A stretch of DNA of 43,760 nt from Candidatus Stackebrandtia faecavium (GTDB lineage: Bacteria; Actinomycetota; Actinomycetes; Mycobacteriales; Micromonosporaceae): positions 1 to 43,760 of the forward strand of contig DXIM01000169.1 of the NCBI GenBank assembly GCA_019112895.1, read 5' to 3'. The first letter of the stretch is position 1. Every line of letters starts with the position of its first letter. A model generated the notes under the pieces. It was not told the origin of the DNA. It saw nothing but the letters and a program-made list of their open reading frames with translations, and did not search any database. The position numbers and the translations under genes were made by a program. This document shows positions 9,254 to 20,256 of this stretch, in pieces.

Positions 9254-9868
9254 GTGGAAATAGTTGTCAAAGGCCGTAATGTCGAAGTCCCGGATCACTT
9301 CAAGCAGCTCGTGACGGAGAAGCTGAACAGGCACGTCGAGAAGTTCAACACAAAAGTTACGCACATCGATGTCGAGCTTCATCATGAGCCGAACCGCCGT
9401 CAACAAAACCAATGCCAAAGCGTGCAAATAACGTGCCGTTCCAAGGGACCGGTCATTCGGGCCGAATCTTCCGCCAAGGACTTCACCGCAGCTTTCGAAG
9501 CAGCTAGCGATAAATTGGCCGGGCGTCTGCGCAAGCTGGCAGACCGCCGTCGAGTCCACCGTGGACGGCGCACTCCGATATCTGTGGGGCAGGCGACCGC
9601 CGCCTCTGCCGAAACCGAATCCATGCCGGTTGACCCGTTCCGTGAGGACATCGACCCGTTCGACGGCCTCGTCGAAGAACACCTACCCGGCAAGATCGTG
9701 CGCGAGAAGGACCATGGGGGCGAACCCATGACGGTCGATGATGCACTCTTCCATATGGAGCTTGTGGGTCACGACTTCTATCTCTTCCACGACAAAGAAT
9801 CCGGTAAACCCAGCGTCGTATACCGCCGTAAAGGGTTCGACTACGGAATCCTGCGGTTGCAGATGTGA
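9254..9868 (+). CDS. hpf: Ribosome hibernation promoting factor, long form
   Basis: A 204-residue HPF of the long type, which binds the 30S decoding region and dimerises ribosomes into 100S particles during stress. The N-terminal S30AE/YfiA fold covers about residues 1-105 (MEIVVKGRNVEVPDHFKQ, with HIDVELHHEPN). A charged linker follows, and the dimerisation domain covers about 145-204 (GEPMTVDDALFHMELVGHDF, VYRRKGFDYGILRL). The start is GTG with GGGAGG seven bases upstream. It is followed by a strong hairpin terminator. Position between comF and secA matches the mycobacterial locus. Confidence 0.96.
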   Translation: MEIVVKGRNVEVPDHFKQLVTEKLNRHVEKFNTKVTHIDVELHHEPNRRQQNQCQSVQITCRSKGPVIRAESSAKDFTAAFEAASDKLAGRLRKLADRRRVHRGRRTPISVGQATAASAETESMPVDPFREDIDPFDGLVEEHLPGKIVREKDHGGEPMTVDDALFHMELVGHDFYLFHDKESGKPSVVYRRKGFDYGILRLQM

Positions 9869-9875
9869 CCTTCGT

Positions 9876-9911
9876 GAAAACGGGCGGGCCGGCTGGGGCC
9901 CGCCCGTTTTC
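9876..9911. terminator. Bidirectional intrinsic terminator hpf / PP2C
   Basis: A perfect 15-bp stem, GAAAACGGGCGGGCC at 9876-9890 pairing with 9897-9911, around a six-base loop. The A-run at the left and T-run at the right let it work in both directions. It separates hpf on plus from the convergent phosphatase gene ending at 9917 on minus. Confidence 0.92.
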
Positions 9912-9916
9912 ACTGC

Positions 9917-10699
9917 CTAGGTGTGGTTGGTCATGACGTTGTCCATACGGCACAACGCCGCCGTGGCGTCGTCGAAACGTTTACTCGGGCTGCTGCGGCC
10001 CGGTGATGTCGCCGGTACTCGCGGTTGCGCATCGCACCGGTGCACCGCGTCGATAGCGGCCGAGGGGCCGTCGGTGGCTATGAGGTCGAGCACGGCCCGC
10101 CACGAATAGTCGTAGCGTTCGCCGAGGCGGGAAACGCCGTCCGACATCAGCAGGGCGCTGCGCACGGTGCCGTGGGCGAGTTCCCCGCGGACTCCGTGCA
10201 TCGGTGCCGCCGGATCCGTGCTGGCGACCCAGAAACCACCGGGTGCGTTCCTGGCGGCCGCGACGTCGTCAAGTGCGTAACTTGCCAAATGATCCACCTG
10301 GTCGTCGCAGACGAACTCGACCCCGCCATCGCCGGACTCCAGCAGCAGCGGCGAATCGCCCAGGGCGAGATACTCCACCGCGCCGTCCAACTCCCGCACG
10401 ACCGTGACCGTGGACGACGGCGAGTCCGGGTTCGACAGGTCGCAGCTGTCGCGATGGTCCGCGCATACCCGCGATATCGCTTCCCCCACCAGTTCCGTCA
10501 ACGGGCCCTGGTCGTGCGTCAAGACCGTACCGAGATGGCCGCTCAGTCGTGCCACGAGCCAGGGGACGTCATGGATGCAGCCGCTGTCTCGCCCGGGGTC
10601 GGTACACCCGTCCAAGACGGCCGCGTAACGCGGACCGAGCAAAAAAGTGTCTTCATTGACCGTGCCGGGGGCCGGCCGGGTCGCTGCCGAAACATGCAT
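9917..10699 (-). CDS. PP2C-like protein phosphatase domain protein
   Basis: A 260-residue protein with the PP2C pattern: TVNEDTFLLG near residue 14, AAVLDG near 27, VEYLALGDSPLLL near 110, LLMSDGVSR near 185, and the terminal metal-binding motif FDDATAALCRM. Several of these aspartates correspond to PP2C metal ligands, so catalysis is plausible, but spacing differs from classical PstP and it is best called PP2C-like. The ATG follows the TGA of the upstream GNAT gene with no gap, so it is probably cotranscribed with the two acetyltransferases. It is convergent with hpf. Confidence 0.75.
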   Translation of the reverse strand: MHVSAATRPAPGTVNEDTFLLGPRYAAVLDGCTDPGRDSGCIHDVPWLVARLSGHLGTVLTHDQGPLTELVGEAISRVCADHRDSCDLSNPDSPSSTVTVVRELDGAVEYLALGDSPLLLESGDGGVEFVCDDQVDHLASYALDDVAAARNAPGGFWVASTDPAAPMHGVRGELAHGTVRSALLMSDGVSRLGERYDYSWRAVLDLIATDGPSAAIDAVHRCDAQPRVPATSPGRSSPSKRFDDATAALCRMDNVMTNHT

Positions 10700-11824
10700 T
10701 CACGCATCATCTACCAGCCGCGACCACAAAATATCGTTGATCCAGCCGCCGTCGGGACTCGGCAATATTTTCCGACGCACCCCTTCTGGCGTGAAACCGG
10801 CGCGACGCAACACAGCCTGCGATTGAGTGTTTGTCTCCGTCGTTCCCGCGCACACACGGCTGAACCCGATCGAAAACGCCCATCTCGTGACGAGCCGCAC
10901 CGCGCGAGTGGCCAGGCCCAGGCCGCGATGTTCCCGGTTTAGTCCGTATCCGATCATCGCTTCGGTCGGCATCGACCCGGCCAGGTTCAGGCTGATGCTG
11001 CCGGCGATGGCACCGGTGTCGGCATCGATGATCGCCATCCGCGCGGTCACGCCTGACAGCCATTGGTCCGCGGCGCGGTAACGGCACAGGGCGTCGACGG
11101 AGTCCCGCGATGGTGGGATCGGTGGGACGCTGGTGCGCCACGATTCGGCGAGACCGAAATGCGCGAACAACGCCGAAGCGTCCTGCGGATGAAGTGGTCG
11201 CAACACCACGCGGTCGTCGCGCAACACCCCTTGCGGCAGGTCCGGTAGGACCCGCATCGCGGGGCCGGGAGGGTCGTCGGGCAGACGCGAATAGATGATC
11301 CGTTCGTGACGCTGCCCGTCCTCCAGCGTGATCGCGCCCCGCAGTTGCCCGTCCCGCCAGTACCCCGCGCCCAGCGCGACTCGTTGACTAGCGATGTTGG
11401 GCAGCGCGATGTGAAGCTCGCTGCGCGCGATGCCGTAGGTGAACAGGAACGACGTCACCGAGGTGACGGCTTCGGTGGCGAGGCCGCGATTGCGGGCCCA
11501 CGGCGCCAGAAGGTATCCGATTTCGCAGCTGGAATAGCCGGGCTGGACGCGGGGGACCCCGATCGAACCCAAGTATTCGTTCGTCTTGACGTCGGCGATG
11601 GCCCATTGCGCGCGGCCGTCTTGCCAGGCGGTGGCGGCACGTTCGAGAAAGTCATGGGCGTCGCCGACGGTGTAAGGCTGGGGCAGATGCGGGAGGAAAT
11701 AGTGGATCGTCGGGTCGTTACAGGTATCGACGAGCGGTGTCACATCGGCCTCGGTGAACAACCGCAACCGAAGCCGCGGCGTCGTCCATTCCGAGGCTGG
11801 AAACCGATCAGCCGACACTGTCAC
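10700..11824 (-). CDS. Double-domain GNAT acetyltransferase (RimJ/RimL-like)
   Basis: A 374-residue cytoplasmic protein with two consecutive GNAT domains. Domain 1 (about 12-180) contains TPRLRLRLFTEADVTPL and the acetyl-CoA loop region [16 protein letters not shown]. Domain 2 (about 200-372) contains VVLRPLHPQDASALF and GYGLNREHRGLGLATRAV, then LRRAGFTPEGVRRK. Both resemble the RimJ/RimL class, which acetylates protein N-termini or small amines; the substrate cannot be deduced. Its start lies inside the 3-prime end of the neighbouring GNAT gene (17-base overlap), and its stop abuts the phosphatase start. Confidence 0.88.
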   Translation of the reverse strand: MTVSADRFPASEWTTPRLRLRLFTEADVTPLVDTCNDPTIHYFLPHLPQPYTVGDAHDFLERAATAWQDGRAQWAIADVKTNEYLGSIGVPRVQPGYSSCEIGYLLAPWARNRGLATEAVTSVTSFLFTYGIARSELHIALPNIASQRVALGAGYWRDGQLRGAITLEDGQRHERIIYSRLPDDPPGPAMRVLPDLPQGVLRDDRVVLRPLHPQDASALFAHFGLAESWRTSVPPIPPSRDSVDALCRYRAADQWLSGVTARMAIIDADTGAIAGSISLNLAGSMPTEAMIGYGLNREHRGLGLATRAVRLVTRWAFSIGFSRVCAGTTETNTQSQAVLRRAGFTPEGVRRKILPSPDGGWINDILWSRLVDDA

Positions 11825-12974
11825 CCCTCACAATCGCGCCGATCCAGAAATCGGGCCGTTCGTCGCGGTGCTGAGTCTCGCATCGCGCCACGCCCTCAAT
11901 GGTGAAACCGGCTTTCTGCGCCACGCGCCGGGACGCGTCATTACCGACCAGGGCCCGCCATTCGACCCGGAGGAAACCGAACGATTCGAAGGCGTACCGC
12001 GTGATGGTGCGTACCGCGTGCGTCATGTAGCCGCGGTTGCGGGCCCAGGGGGCGCTGTTGTAGCCGATCTCGGCGACCAACGGGTCCGCCAGGTCCATGC
12101 GCAGGTCGATGGTCCCGCAGTAGCCGTCGTTGTCGGCGATCGCGAATATCGCCGTCGTCCCGGTGCTCCACCCTTTGCGCGCGATGTCGCGGACGAAACC
12201 GACCGAATGGTCCCTGGTGTACGGCTGCGGCACGGTTGTCCATCGCGCGGTCTGTGGGTCTTGGCAGGCCTGAGTGAGCGGGTCGATGTCGGCCTCGGTC
12301 AACGGACGCAGCCGCAGCTGGGGGATGGCGGTCGGCAGCACCGGCTGCGGCTCGAGCAGCTGACCTGCCCGGGTGCGGGCCAGCGCATACCCGTCGGGTT
12401 CGCTCGACGGTCCGGCTAGTTCACCGGCGAGCAGACCCGCGGTCCACACGTCGCTGGGATCGTCCGGTTCGCCCGCGGCGGCCCGCGCGACGCCTTCGGG
12501 CGCGAAGCCGAGCCGAAGCGCCAGTAGCCGTCCTACATGGTCGTCGGTCCGGACGCGGGCTTCCAAGCGCGTGATGTTCAAGGCGTCGAAGGCGAACGTC
12601 GCCGCGGCGTGGCAGGCACGGCGGGCGATGCCGTTGCCGCGCGCTTCTGGGGCGATGACGCAGCTGAGTCCGGCAGTGTGGGGGGAGAGTCGACGAAGCA
12701 CCACGATTCCGAAGAATCCCTCGACGTTTTCAGGTCCGATGACCCAGCCCGTGAGGCCTTGGCGCCAGCCGGCGTCGAAGTCTTCCAAATAGTGCGGAAG
12801 CTTTTCAGCGTCGCCGCTGTTGATGAGTAGTGTCTGCTGCTGTACCCCGGCATCTTTCAACAATGTCTCGAGTGGGTCATTGTCATGTTCCGTCGCCGGT
12901 CGTAGGGTTACGGGCGGTGAAACGGCAGCATTATCGGCTGACATAAATGGTCGGTGCATAGGTTGAGCATGCAT
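11808..12974 (-). CDS. Double-domain GNAT acetyltransferase
   Basis: A 388-residue protein with two GNAT domains. Domain 1 (about 20-180) has [18 protein letters not shown] and [17 protein letters not shown], then [13 protein letters not shown]. Domain 2 (about 215-385) has [17 protein letters not shown] and [19 protein letters not shown], then [15 protein letters not shown]. It is the first gene of the minus-strand GNAT-GNAT-PP2C set and divergent from secA. The ATG at 12974 or a second in-frame ATG at 12944 ([10 protein letters not shown]) could be the start; neither has a strong ribosome binding site, and the homologous core begins later than both. Confidence 0.87.
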   Translation of the reverse strand: MHAQPMHRPFMSADNAAVSPPVTLRPATEHDNDPLETLLKDAGVQQQTLLINSGDAEKLPHYLEDFDAGWRQGLTGWVIGPENVEGFFGIVVLRRLSPHTAGLSCVIAPEARGNGIARRACHAAATFAFDALNITRLEARVRTDDHVGRLLALRLGFAPEGVARAAAGEPDDPSDVWTAGLLAGELAGPSSEPDGYALARTRAGQLLEPQPVLPTAIPQLRLRPLTEADIDPLTQACQDPQTARWTTVPQPYTRDHSVGFVRDIARKGWSTGTTAIFAIADNDGYCGTIDLRMDLADPLVAEIGYNSAPWARNRGYMTHAVRTITRYAFESFGFLRVEWRALVGNDASRRVAQKAGFTIEGVARCETQHRDERPDFWIGAIVRGDSVG

Positions 12975-13085
12975 GATCCCTGCGTAGACACCAACCAGTT
13001 TTCAGCTGGCCGGGGAGATATTGACCACTTAACCGGCCACGTACGATGGAACGCTAGGACATCCCATAGGAGCACTGACAATACC

Positions 13086-15962
<2,877 letters not shown>

Positions 15963-16020
15963 GCCGCGGCGCGGAACCCGTCTCTTCGCGCAGACGGATG
16001 ATGCCCGCCAGCATTGAACG

Positions 16021-16054
16021 ACGTGGGGTGGACCCGTACGGGTCCACCCCACGT
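16021..16054. terminator. Perfect 15-bp hairpin after secA
   Basis: ACGTGGGGTGGACCC at 16021-16035 pairs perfectly with 16040-16054 around GTAC. No T-tract follows, so it is a terminator-like hairpin of the U-less kind proposed for high-GC actinobacteria, about 60 bases after the secA stop. Confidence 0.65.
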
Positions 16055-16077
16055 TGGCGTTCCGGACAGGGGGCGGG

Positions 16078-16132
16078 CATGTTACTGACATGTGCGTCCA
16101 TGCCCCGACCCGCCGCAGATGTCAGTAACATG
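16078..16132. repeat. Inverted pair of CATGTTACTGACATG dyads
   Basis: CATGTTACTGACATG at 16078-16092 and its reverse complement (first base altered) at 16118-16132. Together they can form a 15-16 bp stem, GGCATGTTACTGACAT pairing with ATGTCAGTAACATGCC, around a loop of about 26 bases. Each copy is itself a near palindrome (CATGT, five bases, ACATG). The same core recurs more than ten times at 40650-41465, which marks it as a repeated element and not a simple terminator. Confidence 0.75.
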
Positions 16133-16334
16133 CCGCCGCCAGCACGATCCACTACCGCATTCCGATCCCGCCGGTACCGCCCGTCGAGTTGACGTCCGCG
16201 CTCGCGATCGCCGACAATGCAACGATCCGTCTGTCGCAATGAGGCCGACGGTTTTTGTCGGCGCGAGCACACCAAAGAACACGGACCCGCGCCACGACAC
16301 GGATGTCAATCACCGTGACACAGGAGAGTAGACG

Positions 16335-16790
16335 GTGGATCCCACGAAAACAGCCGGCGCTGCCGGTGCCCTAACTACGCCTGAATCGCCGCGGCTCGCG
16401 CCGATGGCGAGCATGTCCGACGCCCCGCCACGTCATCCCGGCATGGACGCGTGCGCTGGCGAGGACATTCACCAGAAGGCGGCGCATCAGATCGCCGTGT
16501 TGTGCGGCGAGATCCTTCGCGGGGCACGGCCGCTGATGCGGTTGCGCCGGCGCTCCAACCGGATCGCGTTCGCGGAGTTCAGCCGCATCTACGGTCGGAT
16601 GCAGCAACGTCGCCGCGATTCGTGCACAGTGGTGCGAGTCAGCCGCCTCGTCATTGGCTGCGACGAAACGACTGAACTGGTGCTGACGGTCCGCTCCGGC
16701 AGCCGAGTCCGAGCACTGGCGATGCAGGTGCAGCATGACGGCCCCGATGCGTGGCGGTTGACGAGCTGTCACCTCGTTGGCGGATACTGA
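16335..16790 (+). CDS. DUF6459 (Rv3235-type) protein
   Basis: A 151-residue cytoplasmic protein. The first 45 residues are Pro/Ala-rich and probably disordered. The remainder has the pattern IAVLCGEILRGARPLMRLRR, VVRVSRLVIGCDETTELV and RVRALAMQVQ...WRLTSCHLV, which matches my memory of the Rv3235 family (DUF6459) found near secA in actinobacteria. Function is not established. The start is GTG 16335 with AGGAGA eight bases upstream. It ends six bases before the next gene, so the two are probably cotranscribed. Confidence 0.8.
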   Translation: MDPTKTAGAAGALTTPESPRLAPMASMSDAPPRHPGMDACAGEDIHQKAAHQIAVLCGEILRGARPLMRLRRRSNRIAFAEFSRIYGRMQQRRRDSCTVVRVSRLVIGCDETTELVLTVRSGSRVRALAMQVQHDGPDAWRLTSCHLVGGY

Positions 16791-16795
16791 CGACC

Positions 16796-17293
16796 ATGAC
16801 GAGGATCTACCTTCCGGCAACGTTTGCCACACTCACCACATTGCACAACTCCGGCGAGGTCAGCGCTTCGGGCGCGCATGCGGTCACGCCCACCCTGCGG
16901 CAGTCGTACGAGGGGCTCGGTGAAGAAGACCTCGAGTATGTCGCTTTCTGTTCGGCCGCTACGGCCGCGTTCGGGCGGCTGGCGGACGATGCCGACAGCG
17001 TCTCGCGCCGGGTCGTGATCTCCGCCGACGTGCCCGAGAGGGCGGTGAAGGTCGAGACCGGGGCCGAGGACGGCAGCACCGTGTCGTTGGCCGAGCCGGT
17101 CACGTCCGATCGTGTCGCGGCGATCCATGTCGACGGCCAAGAAGCTGCCGACGTGGTCGCGGCCGCGGTGACGGCGTTGGCGTCGGCCGCGCAAGACCCC
17201 GCGTCCGCGGAGAAGGCGCTGGACGAGGCCGACGATTTCGAGCTCGAATGGTACGACCCGACCGAGCTGCCGCAGCTTGTGGAACAGGCCTAA
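16796..17293 (+). CDS. DUF6912-like hypothetical protein
   Basis: A 165-residue soluble acidic protein. The start ATG gives MTRIYLPATFATLTTLHNSG, followed by AVTPTLRQSY, EEDLEYVAFCSAATAAFGRL, RRVVISADVP and a C-terminal FELEWYDPTELPQL. I recognise this as the actinobacterial family often labelled DUF6912, usually found in the region beyond secA; no activity is known. The frame is open 15 codons upstream, into the previous gene, but the homologous start is at 16796. The stop overlaps the stop of the convergent membrane-protein gene by three bases. Confidence 0.75.
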   Translation: MTRIYLPATFATLTTLHNSGEVSASGAHAVTPTLRQSYEGLGEEDLEYVAFCSAATAAFGRLADDADSVSRRVVISADVPERAVKVETGAEDGSTVSLAEPVTSDRVAAIHVDGQEAADVVAAAVTALASAAQDPASAEKALDEADDFELEWYDPTELPQLVEQA

Positions 17294-18297
17294 CGCGAAG
17301 AGTCTTCGACGGATCCGGTGCGGTCGTCCTCGTCCGCGGTGCTGTCGGTGCCGTCGGTTTCATCTGTGGCTTCGCCGGCCGGTTCGCTGCCGTCCTCGTC
17401 CGCGGTGTCTTGCGTCGCGGGCTCCGCTTCCGTGTCGTTCTCGTCATCTTCGTCGTCGGACGGCAGCAACAGTCCGAACGCGAGGACGGCCGTCGTGGCG
17501 CCGGCGAACAGCGCCGCGAGACAGCCGTTGAGTTGCGCGTCAAGCGAGTGCCGCATCGCGAAAATGCTGAGCTCGTCGGCTTCCTGTGTCGTGCCCATCA
17601 GCATCGCGGCGGCGACCCGGACACCGATCTCGCTGACCAGCCACAACAGGCCAGGCAGCGCACCGGCGCCCAAATGCGTATACAGCTTCGCGTCCGGGTT
17701 GCCGCGGCGCAGCACCGTGAACGCGGTCAGGCCCACGCAGATGCCGGCGATGACGCCCGCGGCGATACCGACCCAGCGGTACGTGTCGGGGGTCCGCGTC
17801 AGTAGGTTCAGCAGCGCATTGTCGAACCATCCGCGCAAGAACATGAGGACCAACAGCACGAGGGTCGCCACGAGACCGGCGAAGACGGTGGGGCGGGTCC
17901 GGCGCGACGCGAGCAGCGCGCCGATGAGGGCGCAGCATCCCGCGGTGCCGGCGACGATCGTGGCGATCGTCGGGGTGGCGGAAAACACCGCATAGTTGAC
18001 GGCGGCGGCCAACGCGCCCGCCAGGATCCCGGTGACGCCGCCGGTGACCAGTGGATGTATCCGGCGTATCCAGCCCCACGGCGCTCCGGTGGCCAGGTGC
18101 GCGCAGACGGAGCCGAGGAAGGCGGAGCCGATGATCGTCGCCGACAACGACATGACGAGGGTGGGGACCGCGCCGGGGTTGTCGCGTATGTCCGCGGCGA
18201 GGAAGGCACTCATGCCTTGCAGGCTGAGACCGAGCCACGCGAACGCGACGAGAAGTAGCACGAATGCCCATGTACGGGTGGATCGCAAGACGCTCAC
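17290..18297 (-). CDS. Polytopic membrane protein with acidic C-terminal tail
   Basis: A 335-residue protein with about eight hydrophobic segments between residues 10 and 275 (starting RTWAFVLLLVAFAWLGLSL) and a cytoplasmic or exposed tail of about 55 residues that is almost entirely Asp, Glu, Ser, Thr and Gly (PSDDEDDENDTEAE onward). Similar streptosporangial and micromonosporal proteins are annotated only as hypothetical membrane proteins. It is transcribed against the DUF6912-like gene and divergently from pruA. No functional motif is visible. Confidence 0.75.
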   Translation of the reverse strand: MSVLRSTRTWAFVLLLVAFAWLGLSLQGMSAFLAADIRDNPGAVPTLVMSLSATIIGSAFLGSVCAHLATGAPWGWIRRIHPLVTGGVTGILAGALAAAVNYAVFSATPTIATIVAGTAGCCALIGALLASRRTRPTVFAGLVATLVLLVLMFLRGWFDNALLNLLTRTPDTYRWVGIAAGVIAGICVGLTAFTVLRRGNPDAKLYTHLGAGALPGLLWLVSEIGVRVAAAMLMGTTQEADELSIFAMRHSLDAQLNGCLAALFAGATTAVLAFGLLLPSDDEDDENDTEAEPATQDTADEDGSEPAGEATDETDGTDSTADEDDRTGSVEDSSR

Positions 18298-18510
18298 GAG
18301 CCAAAGGGTACGTTGTCGCCGTCGCGGCTTCGGTACCGCGTTGCACGGCTTTCGTGGAACATCACTGGCATCGTGATCGTTGTATATGACCGGGTTGGCG
18401 TGCGGTCATGATCCGAATTTTGACTTCGTCCGGCCGCGATAGACTCGCCCCGCCCACGCTGAGAAACGACTGTGACACCTGTGGTCAGTCACGATTTAAA
18501 GGAGCATGTG

Positions 18511-20142
18511 ATGGATGCCTTGTTCGAGGTCCCGGTTCCCCGTAACGAACCGGTTTATCAGTACGCGCCCGGATCGAAGGAACGTCACAGCCTGGTTACG
18601 CGCCTGGGTGAGTTGGCCTCCCATAAGCACGAGCTGCCGATGACGATCGGTGGTCGGCGTTACGACAGCGGCGGTGACGAGCTGTCGGTGGTGCAGCCGC
18701 ATAATCACGGCCACGTGCTCGGCACGACCCGTAACGCGACCGACGCCGACGTCAGCAAGGCCGTGTCCGCAGCGAAGGAGGCGGCCCCGGCTTGGCGCGA
18801 CATGTCGTTCCACGAGCGTGCCGCGATTTTCCTGCGCGCCGCCGATCTGCTGGCGGGGCCGTGGCGCGACACGATCAACGCCGCCACGATGCTGGGCCAG
18901 TCGAAGACAATCCAGCAGGCCGAAATCGATGCCGCCTGCGAGCTGATCGACTTCCTCCGCTTCAACGTCCATTTCGCTGAGCAGCTGTTGGCTAAGCAGC
19001 CGAACTCGGTGCCGGGAACGTGGAACACGATGGACCACCGCCCGCTGGAGGGCTTCGTGGTGGCGATCACGCCGTTCAACTTCACGGCGATCGCCGGCAA
19101 CTTGCCGTCGGCACCGGCGCTGATGGGCAACACGGTGGTGTGGAAACCGACCGTGACGCAGCAGTTGGCGGCGCATTACACAATGAAGTTGTTCGAAGCG
19201 GCCGGTCTGCCGCCGGGCGTTATCAACATGGTGACCGGCGACGGCACCGCGGTGTCGAAGGTGGCGTTGTCCGACCCGGACTTCGCGGGCCTGCACTTCA
19301 CGGGTTCGACAGGCACGTTCCAGCACTTGTGGAAGATGGTGGGCGATAATTTGTCGAACTACCGCACCTACCCTCGCATCGTGGGCGAGACGGGCGGTAA
19401 GGACTTCATCATCGCGCACTCCAGCGCGGAGGCGGACCCGCTGCACACGGCGCTGGTGCGTGGCGCTTTCGAGTACCAGGGACAGAAGTGTTCGGCCGCC
19501 TCGCGTGCCTACATCCCGAATTCGATCTGGAATGACGGCTTGCGGGACCGTTTCGTTGCGACGACGGAAACGTTGAAGTTCGGTGATGTTTCGGACTTGT
19601 CGAATTTCGCCGGTGCCGTCATCGACCGTCGGGCTTTCGACAAGCACGCGGCGCTGTTCGAGCGGATCAAGGGCGACGACAGCTGCACGATTCTCACCGG
19701 CGGTACCGTCGACGACAGCGTCGGCTACTTTGTGGCGCCGACGATCGTGGAATGCTCTGACCCGAACCATGAACTGTTCCGTGACGAGTACTTCGGACCG
19801 ATCATCGCGGTGCACCCGTTCGAGGACTCGAAGTTCACCGACGTCGTCACGCAGGCCGCGGATGCGTCGCCGTACGCGCTGACCGGTGCAGTGTGGGGCA
19901 TCGACCGGCAGGCCGTCAACGAGGCGTCGAAGGCGCTGCGTTTCTCGGCCGGGAACTTCTACATCAACGACAAACCGACGGGTTCGGTCGTGTCGCAGCA
20001 ACCGTTCGGCGGCGGTCGCGCCTCCGGCACGAACGACAAGGCCGGTTCGTGGCAGAACCTGGCCCGCTGGATTTCGCCGCGCGTCATCAAGGAGACCTTT
20101 GTGCCGCCGGTGGAACACGGTTATCCGCACATGGAGTCCTAA
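18511..20142 (+). CDS. pruA: L-glutamate gamma-semialdehyde (1-pyrroline-5-carboxylate) dehydrogenase
   Basis: A 543-residue NAD-dependent aldehyde dehydrogenase that oxidises glutamate semialdehyde to glutamate in proline breakdown. It shows the long RocA/PruA signature: N-terminal VPVPRNEPVYQYAPGS, FNFTAIAGNLPSAPALMGNTV, the catalytic glutamate motif GETGGKDF, catalytic C327 in EYQGQKCSAASRAY, and the C-terminal QQPFGGGRASGTNDKAGS. The ATG at 18511 has AAGGAG seven bases upstream; an upstream in-frame start at 18472 adds no conserved residues. No proline dehydrogenase gene is adjacent in the window, although the two are often neighbours. Followed by a hairpin terminator. Confidence 0.95.
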   Translation: MDALFEVPVPRNEPVYQYAPGSKERHSLVTRLGELASHKHELPMTIGGRRYDSGGDELSVVQPHNHGHVLGTTRNATDADVSKAVSAAKEAAPAWRDMSFHERAAIFLRAADLLAGPWRDTINAATMLGQSKTIQQAEIDAACELIDFLRFNVHFAEQLLAKQPNSVPGTWNTMDHRPLEGFVVAITPFNFTAIAGNLPSAPALMGNTVVWKPTVTQQLAAHYTMKLFEAAGLPPGVINMVTGDGTAVSKVALSDPDFAGLHFTGSTGTFQHLWKMVGDNLSNYRTYPRIVGETGGKDFIIAHSSAEADPLHTALVRGAFEYQGQKCSAASRAYIPNSIWNDGLRDRFVATTETLKFGDVSDLSNFAGAVIDRRAFDKHAALFERIKGDDSCTILTGGTVDDSVGYFVAPTIVECSDPNHELFRDEYFGPIIAVHPFEDSKFTDVVTQAADASPYALTGAVWGIDRQAVNEASKALRFSAGNFYINDKPTGSVVSQQPFGGGRASGTNDKAGSWQNLARWISPRVIKETFVPPVEHGYPHMES

Positions 20143-20151
20143 GGGAGCCAC

Positions 20152-20194
20152 CAACAGCCGGGCGGAAGACCGTGAGGTCACCGCCCGGCTGTTG
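20152..20194 (+). terminator. Composite hairpin after pruA
   Basis: CAACAGCCGGGCGG at 20152-20165 pairs perfectly with 20181-20194. Inside the loop, GACC (20168-20171) pairs with GGTC (20176-20179). There is no T-tract, so termination is inferred from stem strength and position ten bases after the stop. Confidence 0.75.
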
Positions 20195-20244
20195 CGTATC
20201 TGTATCGCGGCTGACGGTGCCGCGTCCGCCGCGCATACCGGCGC

Positions 20245-20250
20245 TAGTGT
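20245..20250 (+). promoter_or_regulatory. Candidate -10 box for leaderless kynA transcript
   Basis: TAGTGT lies six bases before the GTG start of kynA and there is no Shine-Dalgarno sequence. The same geometry (TANNNT, six to eight bases, start) is seen before prfB, ftsE, smpB, the MarR gene and the VOC gene. Confidence 0.45.
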
Positions 20251-20256
20251 GGTTTC

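Larger units (their letters stand above)
15963..16334. other. Hairpin-rich spacer downstream of secA
   Basis: A 372-base stretch without a supported gene. It carries, in order, a small hairpin CCGTCT/AGACGG (15978-15997), a perfect 34-base palindromic hairpin (16021-16054), an inverted pair of CATGTTACTGACATG-type dyads (16078-16132), and a region leading to the GTG start of the DUF6459 gene preceded by AGGAGAGTA. The promoter of the downstream gene is presumably after 16140, but I see no clear boxes. Confidence 0.6.
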
